DNA of 64,000 bases from Delphinus delphis (GCF_949987515.2 NC_082702.1:51057600-51121599); one strand, 5' to 3'; shown: positions 1-10,830, counted from the stretch's first letter. Translations and numbers: made by a program. The notes: generated by a model not told the origin, from the letters alone.

Positions 1-1039
1 CCAGGACAGCAGACTGAGATGTGTGTCTTTGGCTGGTTACCCCTGTCATGAGTGGTTATTTTTTCATGGTCAAAACAAACAAATACATAAAAAGCGCCTA
101 AAACCTATAGGGAATCGAGTTTCCAAACTGTGTTCTTGCGGCTGGCTCCTGAATCAGAGTTTAGTAATTAAAAGAAGAAAACAGCAAGTTGCACTTGGCA
201 ACGCAACATAAATTGTACCTTTCGAAAGGTCAAATACTACTTGTGATTAACCAGACGAGTCACACGTTATCCTGGTTAAAACAAGACTGAGTTTTAAGCC
301 TATTAATAGGATTCTACACCCCTTTCCCCGACCCCCTTGCTTGCAGAAGTTCACGGTTGGAATCTGCCGTGAAGTGGGGTTTTCTTTTTTTTTTTTCTTT
401 CAATCTGAGAGATGATTTCCATATACTGTGGTTCGGCAGTCTGCACTTGAGAGATACTATAGCATTATCAGGGTGCGGACAGCTGCTCCAGAATAAACAA
501 GCAGTGATGCATGGAGCTGGCATGTCCATATGGTTTGGAAAAGAAAATGAAACAAAATAAAAAACATTTGTTATCATTTTTGGAGTTTTTGAACACAACC
601 AGCTTCAGCACCACTCTAACGCCTTGCATGACTTTCTTTTAAAAAAAATAAATAATTATGAACGGGAACATTTTGTTTTGCTGGGAAGAGCGGTTTACTG
701 TGTGGATGGGATGAGAAGCCTCGGTTTCCAGCAGCTGTTGCTCATCTCTGGTTCAGGGTCTCGTGACGGCTCTGATTTGGCTCAAGCCTGATGGCTGGAT
801 CCGGGGAGCCAATGAAATCTTCTTCTGCTTATCATTTCAGGCACTACAGACCACTAGTGCTCACCGAAAACCCCGGCTCTCCAACCCCCTTTTCCCCTCT
901 CCCATCCCACTGTCCCAAGAGACGACACATGGGGGGATGATATGGGGGCACAAGCCCTAAAAAGGCAACATAGGTTCTTTATCCTAGAAAGGAAAGTCTA
1001 GGATCGTGTTTGGTATTCATAAGGTCATACGATTAATCA
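1..1039. other. Unannotated stretch, no gene seen
   Basis: I recognise no repeat or exon here. It holds a T-rich tract near 382-396 and a perfect 14-bp palindrome acctttcgaaaggt at 217-230, which is not significant alone in 64 kb. Open frames are under 100 codons. Confidence 0.5.
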
Positions 1040-1192
1040 TAGTAGTAATATAACGCTAACATCTAATACTCATGGCAGTTAGCGCTGGCATTTGCAAAGC
1101 ACTTTCCTATTTCCACAGCACCCGCAGTTCCATTTGGGGGTCTCTGGCATCAAGCTCCATGCTTATCCCATTTCCTAGAGGAGAAACCTTGT
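1040..1192 (-). repeat. MIR SINE fragment, antisense
   Basis: The order of blocks matches the reverse complement of MIR: a 'taacatctaatactcatgg' start, 'gcaaagcactttccta', then 'cttatcccatttcctagagg' in the place of the usual 'ccccattttacagatgagg'. It is strongly diverged, so the ends are approximate. Confidence 0.5.
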
Positions 1193-1506
1193 CTCTGCCA
1201 GTTCACCTCTTTAGATTTCTCATAGATAAAGTGGGAACTGGAATTCCCGCTCCAGGGGTTCATCTGGGATACTTTTTGATAATCAGTCATATGAATGGAA
1301 ATCTAACTGGCGATAAGACATCTCCTCCGCCCAATGTCATATAAAATATCTTTGCTTTTGGGGAGAGGACTTTAGTTCATTGTGACCTCGTTGCTTCTTT
1401 CAACTGATCGAAGCTCTGATGGGCAGTTTTACAGGCTTTTAAGTCATTTACACAAATGGAAAATGAATGAAGAATTTTATAATACATGAAGATTTTTAAA
1501 TGGAAG

Positions 1507-1717
1507 GAATGTAAACTCCCTAAGGGCAGGGGTCTTGTCTTTTTCACTCTGCATCCCCAGTGCCTGGCAGAGGACTGGCACTGACAGCTTCTGGGCAAGG
1601 GGGCTTGTTTCTCTGAACGGTTTTCACTCAGATGAAATGGGGCCTGGATTTCCCACTCCCAAGTGCTGGCACACAGTAAGCGCTCAGTAAACACAGGTTA
1701 CGTGAATGAATAAATAG
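1507..1717 (+). repeat. L2 LINE 3' end
   Basis: The segment 'ctccctaagggcaggggtc' followed by 'catccccagtgcctggcag' and then 'ctggcacacagtaagcgctc' and 'gtgaatgaataaa' is the diagnostic L2 3' terminus. About 90 bp (1571-1662) that I cannot place in L2 separates the last two blocks, so this copy may carry an internal insertion or duplication of the 'gcctggca' unit. Confidence 0.8.
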
Positions 1718-3189
1718 ATATGCAATCTGAGGATAGAGAATGAATAATGGTCGATATTAGGCATCGCTGTGCTGGCAAAATGATGCCCTAAGAAAAGCTG
1801 AAGTCCGATTTGTAGCAATTGCCAACTTTCCTGGTGTAAATACTCCCACCACGGCAGATTTCACAGTACCAGTTAAGGGGTTTCAGCATGCTGAGCTGGG
1901 AAGAGACGTGCTCGGGCAGCTCCCGTAAGCTGCCGCCCGCCAGATCCAGCATACCTTTGGCTGGCGGGGATTGGGGGGCAGTGGTGGTGAAACGGTTGGG
2001 AACCTGTGCTCCATTTCCTGTTTGTTTTCTGGAAGCTTCTCCCACTGGGCAGAAAGGTTTGGGGACTTCCAGATTGCTTGAGTTTTAGTGACTCTAATTC
2101 TGCGGCCAATGTCAGGCCATTTCCCTTTATTTTGGCAGAAGAGCTGGATGGGTGTAAGTTGCCAGCTAGTGAGTGTGGACAGGAGACCCAGTGGGCCCAT
2201 TGGTTGTGACCGCTGAGCAGAGAAAGTGTCCTTTGACCCCTGATTGCTGTCACAGTCCTCAGAAATCCTCCTGTCCCCTCCCTCGCCATCTGCAGTGATT
2301 AACCTAGGCTCTTTTCAGCGGGCCATGGCAGGGGGCACCTTTGCAATTCCTGAGATTTTCTAAGCTTTACGAAGGCCCTGGATTTTTGTTTTCTTCCCAA
2401 GATTCATTTCCCACCAGTTAGATCTACTATTTCCCATCCTCTCTTGCAAAAATTGCGAGGAGTGGTTTCAGCACATCTTTGTACAGTAGGCGAATATATT
2501 TGGAATGCTTATTTCTGAGAGCTGTTGAAGATGACTAAAAATTTTACACCACACAGAAGGACTGACAATAAATTTAAGAGTAACAAATGGAACCGCTGTT
2601 CTGTTTCCCTCTTGGTAAATAAATAGCTGCAAAACTCATACTCCAATACCAGGGCGTCAAATCCATGGTGCCTGGGGAATAACAATGGAAACGTCTTTGT
2701 GGAAACGATACATTTAGAAGAGTCCTAAGGCTCGCACCAGAAGCTGACTCCAAAGGTTTATTTTAATGGAGCACAAATCAGAGTGAACGACGTGAAAAAC
2801 GTTCTGTTTCTCCAAGAAGATGCCACTTGTTTCTACTCCCGGGGAAATGCCTTCCAAACTCTTTACCAGATCTGCAAGGTGAACGGATTCCACTGGGGCT
2901 GCGTCGCCCACCTGAAGACCTCAGGAGCCCACAGAGGGCTTGGGAGCTGGTACAAGGTCAGGACCAGAAATGCTGGTCTGGAGTGATTTGCAATAGGATG
3001 AGGTGTCCCCTAGGGTCTTGTATCTTCTCTCACATCACTGAACGCTGTCGTTTGTGTTGGGGCGTATCTAGGTGGAAATTTGGAAGGAAAGTGCACAGCA
3101 CTTATGTGAACTGAGAGCCCGTTTTCTAGCCCGGGGGGTGATATCTATTTAACAACGACAGCAGAGAGATCACTATATGTTCACCACAT
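1718..3189. other. Repeat-poor stretch, no gene seen
   Basis: No recognised repeat. An 8-bp GC stem (cccgccag at 1936, ctggcggg at 1961) could form a small hairpin. Antisense open frames of up to 138 codons lie at 1873-2289 but have no similarity I recognise and no convincing splice context. Confidence 0.45.
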
Positions 3190-3311
3190 TAGAAGACAAA
3201 CAAGAAAAATATTAGAAGGAGATGAAGGAGAAAAGGAGAAAAAGACACAGGAGGAAGAGAGGAGAGCGAGAGACGAAGAGAACAGAAAGGGAAGAAAGCG
3301 AGGTTAGAAAG
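3190..3311. repeat. GA-rich purine tract
   Basis: About 120 bases consist almost wholly of A and G in irregular agaagg, ggagaaaagg and gagag units. It is low-complexity sequence. It directly precedes an L2 3' end. Confidence 0.8.
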
Positions 3312-3315
3312 CTCT

Positions 3316-3605
3316 GTGCCCTTCATACAAGTGTGTTCACATGCGCTGTTCCCTTTTTCTAGAGTGCCATTCCTCCTTTTCCTCATTTGGCTAGCTCCAG
3401 CTCAAGCTCTGTCCCTCAGCTTAAGTGTTATTTACTCAGGGAAATCTTCCATCAGTCCGAAGACTGGGCCAGCTCCTCTACTATGGGGTCTGACAAAGTG
3501 CTCTTCTTTTTGGAGGCTATGTCATGATTGCAATGACTGTAATTACACCCCTGTGTGTGTGACGGTTTGTTACCTGCCTTTCTCCCCCAGAGAACAAAAG
3601 TTCTG
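3316..3605 (+). repeat. L2 LINE 3' portion
   Basis: The sequence follows the L2 3' consensus: 'cgctgttcccttt', then 'ggctagctccagctcaagctc', 'cagcttaagtgttattta', 'cagggaaatcttcc' and a 'tgattgcaatgactgtaatt' block. A degenerate tail may run to about 3700. The open frame across it (96 codons) is a shadow of the repeat. Confidence 0.8.
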
Positions 3606-3948
3606 AACTAGTGAGATTCCAAAATCCTGGGGCCCTACTTGGGTCTTCACCAGCACTTCAAGACACCCACTGAGTAGGTGAATGATAAATGGATGGGTGT
3701 TCGTGATAACTCTACATGCTATTATCTGAGCTGTGTTTGTTTTACATAGCACATGCTATCCACATGCAAGCCAGCCTTGTGAGATACACAGGAAAGGGGT
3801 TCAACCCCTGCCCCACCCAGCTTGACAGTACTGTTTCTCAGGTCCTAAGAGGGTCACTGACTTGCCAAAGAGCGTCACCAAGGGATCCCAGGCAAAGTCT
3901 CCCCGTATCAGGGTCCCACTTGGAATCCCCACCACTCTCTCTGTGGAA

Positions 3949-3980
3949 GGGGAGGGGAGGGTTGAGAGTTTGGGGAAAGG
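3949..3980 (+). other. G-rich run, possible G-quadruplex
   Basis: G runs of 4, 4, 3, 4 and 3 are seen, with loops of 1, 1, 10 and 3 bases. The longer loop makes it a weaker candidate than those at 6376 and 16170. It lies in a diverged stretch (3720-3980) that may include old MIR. Confidence 0.5.
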
Positions 3981-4249
3981 GCAGTGGAAAGGCGGAAAGA
4001 GTAATCATGACAGAAGAGATTTACTCCCGTCTCCTTCTCCTTTCTTCTTGCATTAAGGACAAGCGGTGCCTGAACACGTCAGCGCAAATGGGAACACGAT
4101 GAGGCATCACTTTTTCCGGGGCTGTGACTAACTCCGCAGGGGAGCGGGAGAAGCTGTCCCTATGAGTTAGGCCTTGAAGACGCCCGCAGATCTCTTGCTG
4201 CAGGGAAGCCCTGCCAATCAACCCAGGGCTTCCACTGAGAGCTGTGTTC

Positions 4250-4336
4250 ACTCATTCATTCGTTCCACAAGTATTTTTCAAGGGTCTACCACCTGCCAGG
4301 CACTGTGTTGGGAATGCTATGTGGGGACCTGAGTGA
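4250..4336 (-). repeat. L2 LINE 3' end, antisense fragment
   Basis: The block 'ctcattcattcgttccacaa', then 'ctaccacctgccaggcactg' and 'ttgggaatgct' is the reverse complement of the L2 terminus. It stops just before the short TIR element at 4343. Confidence 0.7.
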
Positions 4337-4342
4337 GACTTG

Positions 4343-4417
4343 TAGGGTGACCAGCTGTCCCGGGTTCCCTAGGCTGAGGGACTTTCTGGGTAAAGACTGA
4401 GACAGCTGGTCACCCTA
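4343..4417. mobile_element. 75-bp element with perfect 17-bp terminal inverted repeats
   Basis: The ends are tagggtgaccagctgtc (4343-4359) and its exact reverse complement (4401-4417), around a 41-bp core. The 'tagggtgaccag...ctggtcacccta' termini recall old non-autonomous hAT-type transposons, but I cannot name the family. The flanks (acttg left, ctttg right) hint at a decayed target duplication. A perfect match of this length is unusual among the old repeats around it. Confidence 0.6.
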
Positions 4418-4439
4418 CTTTGGATGTGAGCTTAGGATG

Positions 4440-4641
4440 CAGTGTAACTTACTGGCCAGAGTGTAGTCTCCAAGAAGCACCTACATCAAGGTCACTTGGG
4501 GGTGTCTGCTAAAAATGCAAATACCCAGGCCCTCCTCCACGAGGGATTCAAAACCCTCAGGGGGCAGGTCTAGGAATTTGCGTTTAATGAACCCCTCCCC
4601 ACCAAGTTTTTATTATGCATATTTAAGTTTGAGAACAGCTG
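4440..4641 (+). mobile_element. MER5-type hAT DNA transposon fossil
   Basis: The element follows MER5 in order: a decayed 'cagtg' left end, 'caaggtcacttggggg', 'tgctaaaaatgcaaatac', 'caggtctaggaatttgcg' and a right end 'agtttgagaacagctg'. It is non-autonomous with no open reading frame, and is followed almost directly by a MIR. Confidence 0.75.
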
Positions 4642-4647
4642 AGCTCC

Positions 4648-4862
4648 TGCTTAAGGGCATGAACTTTGAAGTCACTCAGACCCGGGTTCAAATCCCACTT
4701 CTGCCAAGGAAGCCTTATGTGAATTTTCACAAACTGCATCATCAGTATGGTTTCATTTCCTTATTCGTAAAATGGATCTCACTACCATCTTCACAGTGTT
4801 CTTGAATGGATTAAATTTTAAAATGGATGAATGTCTTAGTTCAATACCTGGAATACAATAGA
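4648..4862 (+). repeat. MIR SINE
   Basis: The tRNA-like head ('taagggcatgaactttgaag', then 'acccgggttcaaatcccac') leads into a MIR core with 'gtaaaatggatc' and a tail 'caatacctggaatacaat'. The B-box-like 'ggttcaaatcc' is still visible. Confidence 0.8.
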
Positions 4863-5029
4863 GTTAAATTATGGTCCAAATTGGGGCTGTTGCCCTGGTA
4901 GTTGCAGTCACGGGTCTCTGCTCCTGGATTTGGGACGGTTCTATCATTTTTGATGCAATAGGCAAAAGCAAGACTGTATCAGCCTCGTGATAGAAATGTG
5001 TTTGCTTTACCCCTTTCCTTTCTACCATT

Positions 5030-5632
5030 TTTCCAAGTGCACCAAGAGCTTCGGCCCACTCCCAGAACAGGTCACACGCTCTTTCACACATTTGGACCCT
5101 TACAGACGGTGTTCTTTGTGTCTGAAATGTTGTTCTCCCCTTAAATTGATGAACTGTAAGTCATTCTTCAAGACCCAGCTAAAGTGTTTCCTCTTTTGGG
5201 AAACTGTCAGTTCTCCCCCCCGTGTCCTGACTCCCTCTTGTCCCTGTTTATCCCACTTTGGCACACAACAAAAAAATAAGAAAATACAGTCTTCTCCAAT
5301 TAATATGAGCTCTATGTTGCTCATCTATTTCAGGGACTGCCAATTATGGTCCATGGCCAGATCTGGCTCGTGATGAGTATTTATAAGTAAAGCTTCATCA
5401 GAAGACAGTCTCTGCCAGTTGTTCATGAACCACCTATGGCTGTTTTCCCGGGACAATGGCAGAGTTGAGTAGTTGCAACAGAGACCTCATGGCCCACAAA
5501 GCCTAAAACGTTTACTCTCTGGACCTTTGCAGAAAATGCGCGTAGATCCCTGACCTATATGATGGCCTCAGGGCCTAGCATATGGTATACCACACAGTAG
5601 ATGCTCAATAAATATTTTGAACTAATGCATCA
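5030..5632 (+). repeat. L2 LINE 3' end split by a hAT element
   Basis: The left part (5030-5322) has 'tcttcaagacccagctaaag' and 'ctcttttgggaaactgtcag'. The right part (5561-5632) has 'ggcctagcatatggtatacc' and 'agatgctcaataaatatttt', the L2 terminus. The two parts were joined before the transposon at 5331-5552 entered. Confidence 0.75.
5331..5552 (+). mobile_element. hAT-type DNA transposon fossil nested in L2
   Basis: It starts cagggactgccaa and ends tagatccctg, giving CAGGGA/TCCCTG inverted ends. Inner blocks 'tggccagatctggctcgtg', 'ggcagagttgagtagttgc' and 'cctcatggcccacaaagcc' match a widespread non-autonomous hAT family whose name I cannot give with certainty. Flanking 8-mers atctattt and acctatat agree at 6 of 8 positions, as expected for an old 8-bp hAT duplication. 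Confidence 0.75.
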
Positions 5633-6937
5633 GGACATCAGTGGAAAGATTATGAATCAGTGACTCTGTCCCTGGCAGTACTGTCAGTTCCCTAAATGAA
5701 TTCTTCTCTAGAGCAGAGAGAGTTCCAGTCGCACCTGTGTAGGGCCCATTGGGCTTCAATCTACAAAATGGCCGAGAGTGTTCAGGCCAAGGGCTGTTAA
5801 GAAGGCTTAGCTACTTTTATCCGCTTTCTTTCCCCCATTTCATTTTCTAAGCAAATTTCAAAAGATAACTGATATCCACGAAATCTTTCCCAGGCTAACC
5901 CACCTACCCACCCAGCCCCTGTTCTGTCGGTGCGCACAGCCTGGGAAAGCGGTGAGACTGGATATAAGGACAAGTATAGTGACCGCTTTCTGACTTTCTC
6001 TACAGGCCTCTCTTTCTCCATTAGATCTTTCTACTTAGTCCAGAGCGTCCAGGACACTGTGTACACAGAGTGGGCAGTCTACCGACTCCTGATGGCCGAG
6101 GAGCATGAATGCCTCAGGAGGTGGTGAAAGGGTGGGCGCACAAGTCATTTTTCAACTAAAAATAAAGCAGAAAGTCCCTTCCAGAGACAAGGCAATACGT
6201 GGCACTTGCAAGAAGAACCGCTTTCCGGCCACTGGTGTGCATTTAGGCCCAGAAATGAATGTGGTACCAGCCTCTTGCAGCAGCTCCGAGACCTGGGCCC
6301 GAGCTCTATTCCTGGGCCAGAAGCAGCAAATGCACCCCAGCTCCTGCTTCTTGTAAGGCCAGGCAGGATAAGAGTGGGATGGGGAGGGGAGGGAGGGGAT
6401 GTTTACATTGTCCTGGGATCGTCTTAAATATAGAGAAGGTCAATATCCTACGAATAGGAAAGACGCCATCTGAGCAAGCATGAATTTCTTTGGATTCTGA
6501 GATTTCTGCAGGGAAGAAGAAAGCAGAGGCTGAGGGAAAGAACCCAGGGAAGAAAGGCCTGTGGCCAGCAGGGCCAGACAGATTGTGGGGCTAGTTTTCA
6601 AACTTTGTTTGCCTGCTTTTTTTTTTTTTTTTTTTTTTTTTGCCATAGCGCTGCTCTTACAGACTTCGAAGGGCCCATCCCCAGTTAAAGAATGTTCTGG
6701 AAAACGTAAATTTTGGGTCAGGTCTAAGGGGAAGGTAGGAGGAATATTTGTTGGAGGTGGTATGGGGAAAATAAGAAAGCAGGAGGGCTTCTGAGCAGTG
6801 TAAAGAAAATGCTGTCGAGGTAAGGACAGCCTGGCTTGTTTTATTCAGTTAACTGGAAGTTGACTGAATGTTGGTCTCTGCGTGAGCAGCTGCAGGGCCC
6901 AAAGAATCGTGGTGCATGGCTGTGACCCTGTACAAAG
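5633..6937. other. Repeat-poor stretch, no gene seen
   Basis: No exon or repeat is recognised apart from a G-quadruplex motif at 6376-6399 and a 25-base T run at 6617-6641. The T run may be the remnant of an A tail from an antisense retroposon whose body is gone. Confidence 0.45.
6376..6399 (+). other. G-quadruplex motif
   Basis: Five runs of three or four G are separated by loops of only 2, 1, 1 and 1 bases. This fits a tight parallel quadruplex. No promoter or gene is visible nearby. Confidence 0.7.
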
Positions 6938-7150
6938 TTTCAGAGCACGGGTGTCAGAAGCACCTGGACCTGCACTCAAGAGCTAATGCTACCGCTAATT
7001 AGTTCCATGAATGTGGCCAAGTGCCACGGCATCCTTGAACCTTCGCTTCCCACCTGCAAAGCAGGGCTTCCAATAGCACTAACCCCACCCCACTCAGCCT
7101 CATGAGGATTCCGCGAGCTAATATGTGGAGACACTTAGCACAGGGACCAC
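6938..7150 (+). repeat. MIR SINE
   Basis: The order 'cacgggtgtcagaagcacc', 'gaatgtggccaagtgccacg', 'gaaccttcgcttcccacctg', 'ctcatgaggattccgcgagc' and 'acacttagcacagggacc' follows the MIR core and tail. Confidence 0.65.
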
Positions 7151-7891
7151 CTCATCGCCCTAGAAGCCACTAGCCCTAGAGGTTGGAAGAGGCAGGGGAG
7201 GGCTCTCCCCTAGAGCCTCAGACACAGCATGGCCTGCCAACAGGCTGATTTTAGCTCTTGTTTTAAGGCACCAGTTTGGGGTCATTTGTCAAGGCAAAAC
7301 TAACACGCAAGGCAAGCTCTGACTTTGTCCCGTCTGGTGCCGCATCCACACATGCCTGCACAGATTCTGAGCAGGTGGTAAGTACCCACTTTTTCAGGCT
7401 TGCAGACCAAGCTCCCATGTAATATACATAAAGGAGAGACCTGCGTATCCTTGAAAAACTTGTAGGCCCAGATGGTAGCAAAGTCTTATTGAAAGAAAAA
7501 AACTCTAAACTAGAATTGCAAGAGAAAAATGAAGCAACCGAAGTGCGGAGCTGTTTCTACCTTTCCCTGAAGGTACGCCCAGCATTTCATAGCATTCATC
7601 CCAGTGGCATTTTGTGGCAGTGTCTGACAAGCTTGCTTTGGCGGCAATCACGTCCTTTCCTTTCTTACGTGGCTGTTAGGCCTCAAGGCTGCTTCCGGCT
7701 TCCCTCTCCAACCAGCACAAGTCCCACCCCTTGGCCTGCTTTCCTTTCTTTTCTAGGGCTGCCACCACCCACTCTACGTCCTGGGGTCCCTCCTCCCTCA
7801 CTGCCCTGGAATAAAATCGTTGTTTCATTATTTAACGTGTTTCAGCCCTCATCACTACGGGAAGACTAGAGAATAAGGAAAAGAAACAGCA
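7151..7891. other. Unannotated stretch, no gene seen
   Basis: No repeat is recognised. A 126-codon open frame at 7489-7869 has low-complexity Pro/Ser-rich composition in its second half and no known similarity, so I do not call it a gene. Confidence 0.4.
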
Positions 7892-8130
7892 AATAGCTCT
7901 AACATCCAGCATTTATCCACTGCTTCTAACAGGCCCAGTGTTTACAGCTGTAGGTCTCATTTTATCCTCACGAGATCCACACAGGCAGATGCTACTGTCA
8001 TTACTGTCCTCATTTTAAAGATCAAGATCCTGAGGCTGTAGGAAGCTCAGAAAGTTGCCTGAGGTCACACCTTTGTTATAAAGGATTTAGACTTTATTCT
8101 AATGACTCCAGAATCCAGGTCAGTAACCCA
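7892..8130 (-). repeat. MIR SINE, antisense
   Basis: It has 'aacatccagcatttatccac', 'ggtctcattttatcctcacg', 'tcctcattttaaagatcaag' and 'gcctgaggtcacacctttg' in the order of reverse-complement MIR. Confidence 0.75.
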
Positions 8131-8376
8131 GGTCCTGCTTAGGACTTTATTAAGGTCATGGTTGGCCTCCAACCTAGAGTTTTGATTTAGTTTCGGAGAT
8201 ATTAACTTGGATGATGTTATAGACTGAATGTGGATGTCCCCCTAAAATTCCTATGTGAAACCAGTCCCCATTGTGACAGTATTAGGAGGCAGGGCCTTTG
8301 GGAAGTGATTAGGTCATTTGGGTGGAGACTCCATGAATGGGATTATTGCCCTTATAAGAGACACCCCAGAGAACCC

Positions 8377-9100
8377 TCCTACATTGTTGATGGGAATGTA
8401 AATTGCTGCAGCCAGTGTGGAAAACAGGATGGAAGTTCCTTAAAAAACTAAAAATAGAGTTGCCACATGATCCAGCAATCCCACTCTGGGGCATATATCC
8501 AGAGAAAACTAGAATTCAAAAAGATACATGTACCCCTATGTTCACAGCAGCACTATTTACAATAGCCAAGACATGGAAACAACCTAAATGTCCATCGACA
8601 GAGGAATGGATAAAGAAGATGTGGTACATATATACAATGGAATATTACTCAGCCATAAAAAGAATGAAATAATGCCATTTGCAGCAACATGGGTGGACCT
8701 AGAGATTGTCATACTATGTGAAGTAAGTCAGACAGAGAAAGATATCATATGATATCACTTATATACGGAATGTAAAATATGATACAAATGAACTTATTTA
8801 CAAAACAGAAACAGACTCACAGACACAGAAAACAAACTTATGGTTACCAAAGGGGAAAGGTGGTGGAGGAGGGATAAATTAGGAGTTTGGGATCAGCAGA
8901 TACAAACTACTATATGTAAAATAGATAAACAATGAGGACCTAAAGTATAGCACAGGGAACTGTATTCAATATCTTGAAATAACCTATATAATGGAAAAGA
9001 ATATGAACAAGAATATATATATATATAAAATACATAACTGTATCACTTGGCTGTAGACCTGAAACTAACATGACATTGTAAATCAACTATAGTTCAATAA
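8377..9100 (+). mobile_element. 5'-truncated L1 LINE inserted in the LTR
   Basis: The sequence covers the end of ORF2 and the short 3' UTR of a cetartiodactyl-type L1, ending 'attgtaaatcaactatagtt' and 'caataaaaag', then a purine-rich tail to 9163. The LTR sequence before it (aagagacaccccagaga, from 8356) is repeated after it in diverged form (aagagaccctggagagc, from 9164), as expected for a target-site duplication. Confidence 0.85.
8403..8675 (+). pseudogene. L1 ORF2 C-terminal fragment, frameshifted
   Basis: The reading frame encodes the last part of L1 ORF2 protein, with the recognisable stretches [36 protein letters not shown] and [10 protein letters not shown]. The endonuclease and reverse transcriptase domains are absent through 5' truncation. 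The frame breaks in the A run at 8657-8661, where one A appears to be missing, giving a premature stop at 8673. The copy cannot be functional. Confidence 0.85.
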
Positions 9101-9163
9101 AAAGAAAGAAAAGAAGGAAGGAAGAAAGGGAGGGAGGAAGGAAGGAAGGAAAGAAGGAAGGAA
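9101..9163 (+). repeat. (GAAG/GGAA)n purine tract, grown L1 tail
   Basis: After the L1 'caataaaaag' end, about 60 bases of gaag, ggaag and gggagg units follow. This looks like microsatellite growth from an A-rich tail. Confidence 0.8.
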
Positions 9164-9384
9164 AAGAGACCCTGGAGAGCTCTCTCACCCCTTCCACCAT
9201 GTGAGGACACAGTGAAAAGAGGGTCGTCTATGAACTAGCAAGCGAGTTCCTCACCAGCCACTAGATCTTCTAGAGCCTTGATCCTGGACTTCCCAGCCTC
9301 CAAAACTGTGAGAAGTAACTATTTGTTGCTTAAGCCACCCAGGTGGCGGTGTTTTTTTTACAGCGTGCTACTTGGACTGAGACA

Positions 9385-10743
9385 GATGGCAATGACAAAA
9401 TGTCCAAAACGTCTCGTATTTTTGAAGGTGATTCTACTGCAGCCTCTTAGCTCCTTTCCTGAAAATCTGACCCGTGTGAAATAATTCTTGCCAACTAGAA
9501 TCTATTCAGTAGGACTGCTGCTTGGGAGACATCTCTGAGGACTTGCAAACCGAGAGGGAATGTGTTTCCTAGGTCTCTGCGACAATGGAAGCTGTTGCAT
9601 TGGCCGATCGTCCCCTCGAAGTCACTGCAGGTTAACAGGTGCTCCTTGAGAAAAAAACTTTCCATGAGCAAAACCTTCGGAAAATCGTGAGACCAAGGTT
9701 TCATGACTGCTGGACTTTAGAACTTTTTGTTTGCTGATGCACTTTGGGGACCTCTAAGGTGGGGCTCTAATATGTATGCATTATTTGATAACAGACCCCT
9801 CTTTTCCTGGAAGTGATGCAGATGTCAGCTCCCAACAGAGCGCGCTTTGAAAACCATGACCTCTGTTCTTTCCCTAACATTAAGCATTTTCTTCTCTGTG
9901 ACTTAGGGAGGCGTGTCCACTGCATATTTCCTGGGAGTTCATTATTTTCAAAGCCTGATCTATGTAAATATCAAAGGACTTACAAGACATGGCAGGCCTT
10001 CCCAGTGATGAAATGTGCAACGACTTCATCTTTTCCAGAATCACCCAGATTAGTCCTGAAGTGTGGGCCTTTGGCTGCTGGAAAATTGGAAACAGAGTCC
10101 AGCCGGGTCCTATCTCGAATTGTTTGTGACAGCTCCCGCTCAGCTTCAGTGACAAGAAATGTGTTGAGCTAAAAATATTCTAAGCAGATGTGAATCTGGA
10201 GATGTGACTGCAACACACCCAAACTTGCCATTTGTTCTGCTCCAAGTGTCTCCCGAGGTACAGTCGCCGCAACTGCAGGCAACCACAGCACCTTATACAA
10301 ACAAATTGTTTGTGTAAGTGCACTTCTGACTCACCTGGAGATGGTCTGGTGGAGAACACCCCTGCATCAGCTAGGCACAGTGGCTCCTGGCAGCCCCAGA
10401 TGGGCAGGCAGACATAAACTCCATCGCAAGAGAGGTGTGAGTTGCTCCTATGCAAATGCTTGTGCTCTGGTCTCTTTTTTCTGGTATTCTATACTATTAT
10501 CCAGAGCTTGATTCTGTCCTGTGATTGAAAGACACACTACTCCCAAGATTCCATGGGCGAAGTGAGCAGCAGCTTGGTCCAAGAGAACCAGCAGCCCATG
10601 GGCAATGGTGGAAACTCCCCTTTGTGCAAAACGGTGGCATGTGCGACTCTCTTGGGGGTTTGAGTCTTGTTTAGAAGCTGAATCCTTGTAGGAAGTCTCT
10701 CAGCTCATCTCCAGGAGATGAAAGCAAATACCCTTCTTTGACA
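9385..10743. other. Repeat-free block of 1.36 kb
   Basis: No repeat is recognised. It includes a near-perfect inverted FOX-like pair at 10297-10313. Absence of old repeats is compatible with constrained regulatory sequence but does not prove it. Open frames reach 119 codons without known similarity. Confidence 0.45.
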
Positions 10744-10830
10744 GAATGACAATAAGAACAATTACTGTCGTTCACTGAACACACCCTATGTGCTAAGCAT
10801 GAGAGCCAAGAATAGCTACTTTCATTTATT
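10744..10830 (-). repeat. MIR fragment, antisense
   Basis: 'gacaataagaacaattactg', 'cactgaacacaccctatgtg' and 'ctaagcatgag' match the tail end of reverse-complement MIR only; the rest is missing or too diverged. Confidence 0.45.

Larger units (their letters stand above)
8215..9384 (+). mobile_element. MLT1-like MaLR solo LTR, split by an L1
   Basis: The left part (8215-8376) begins tgttatagactgaatg and has 'ggcagggcctttgggaag' and 'cccttataagaga'. The right part (9164-9384) has 'ccttccaccatgtgaggac', 'gccttgatcctggacttcc' and 'cttaagccacccaggtgg', and ends gactgagaca. TG...CA ends and flanking gatga/gatgg are consistent with an LTR with a 5-bp target duplication. The exact subfamily is not certain. 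No internal retroviral sequence is present. Confidence 0.75.

Noticed and set aside
217..230. Perfect 14-bp palindrome acctttcgaaaggt
   Set aside because: About four perfect palindromes of this length are expected by chance in 64 kb.
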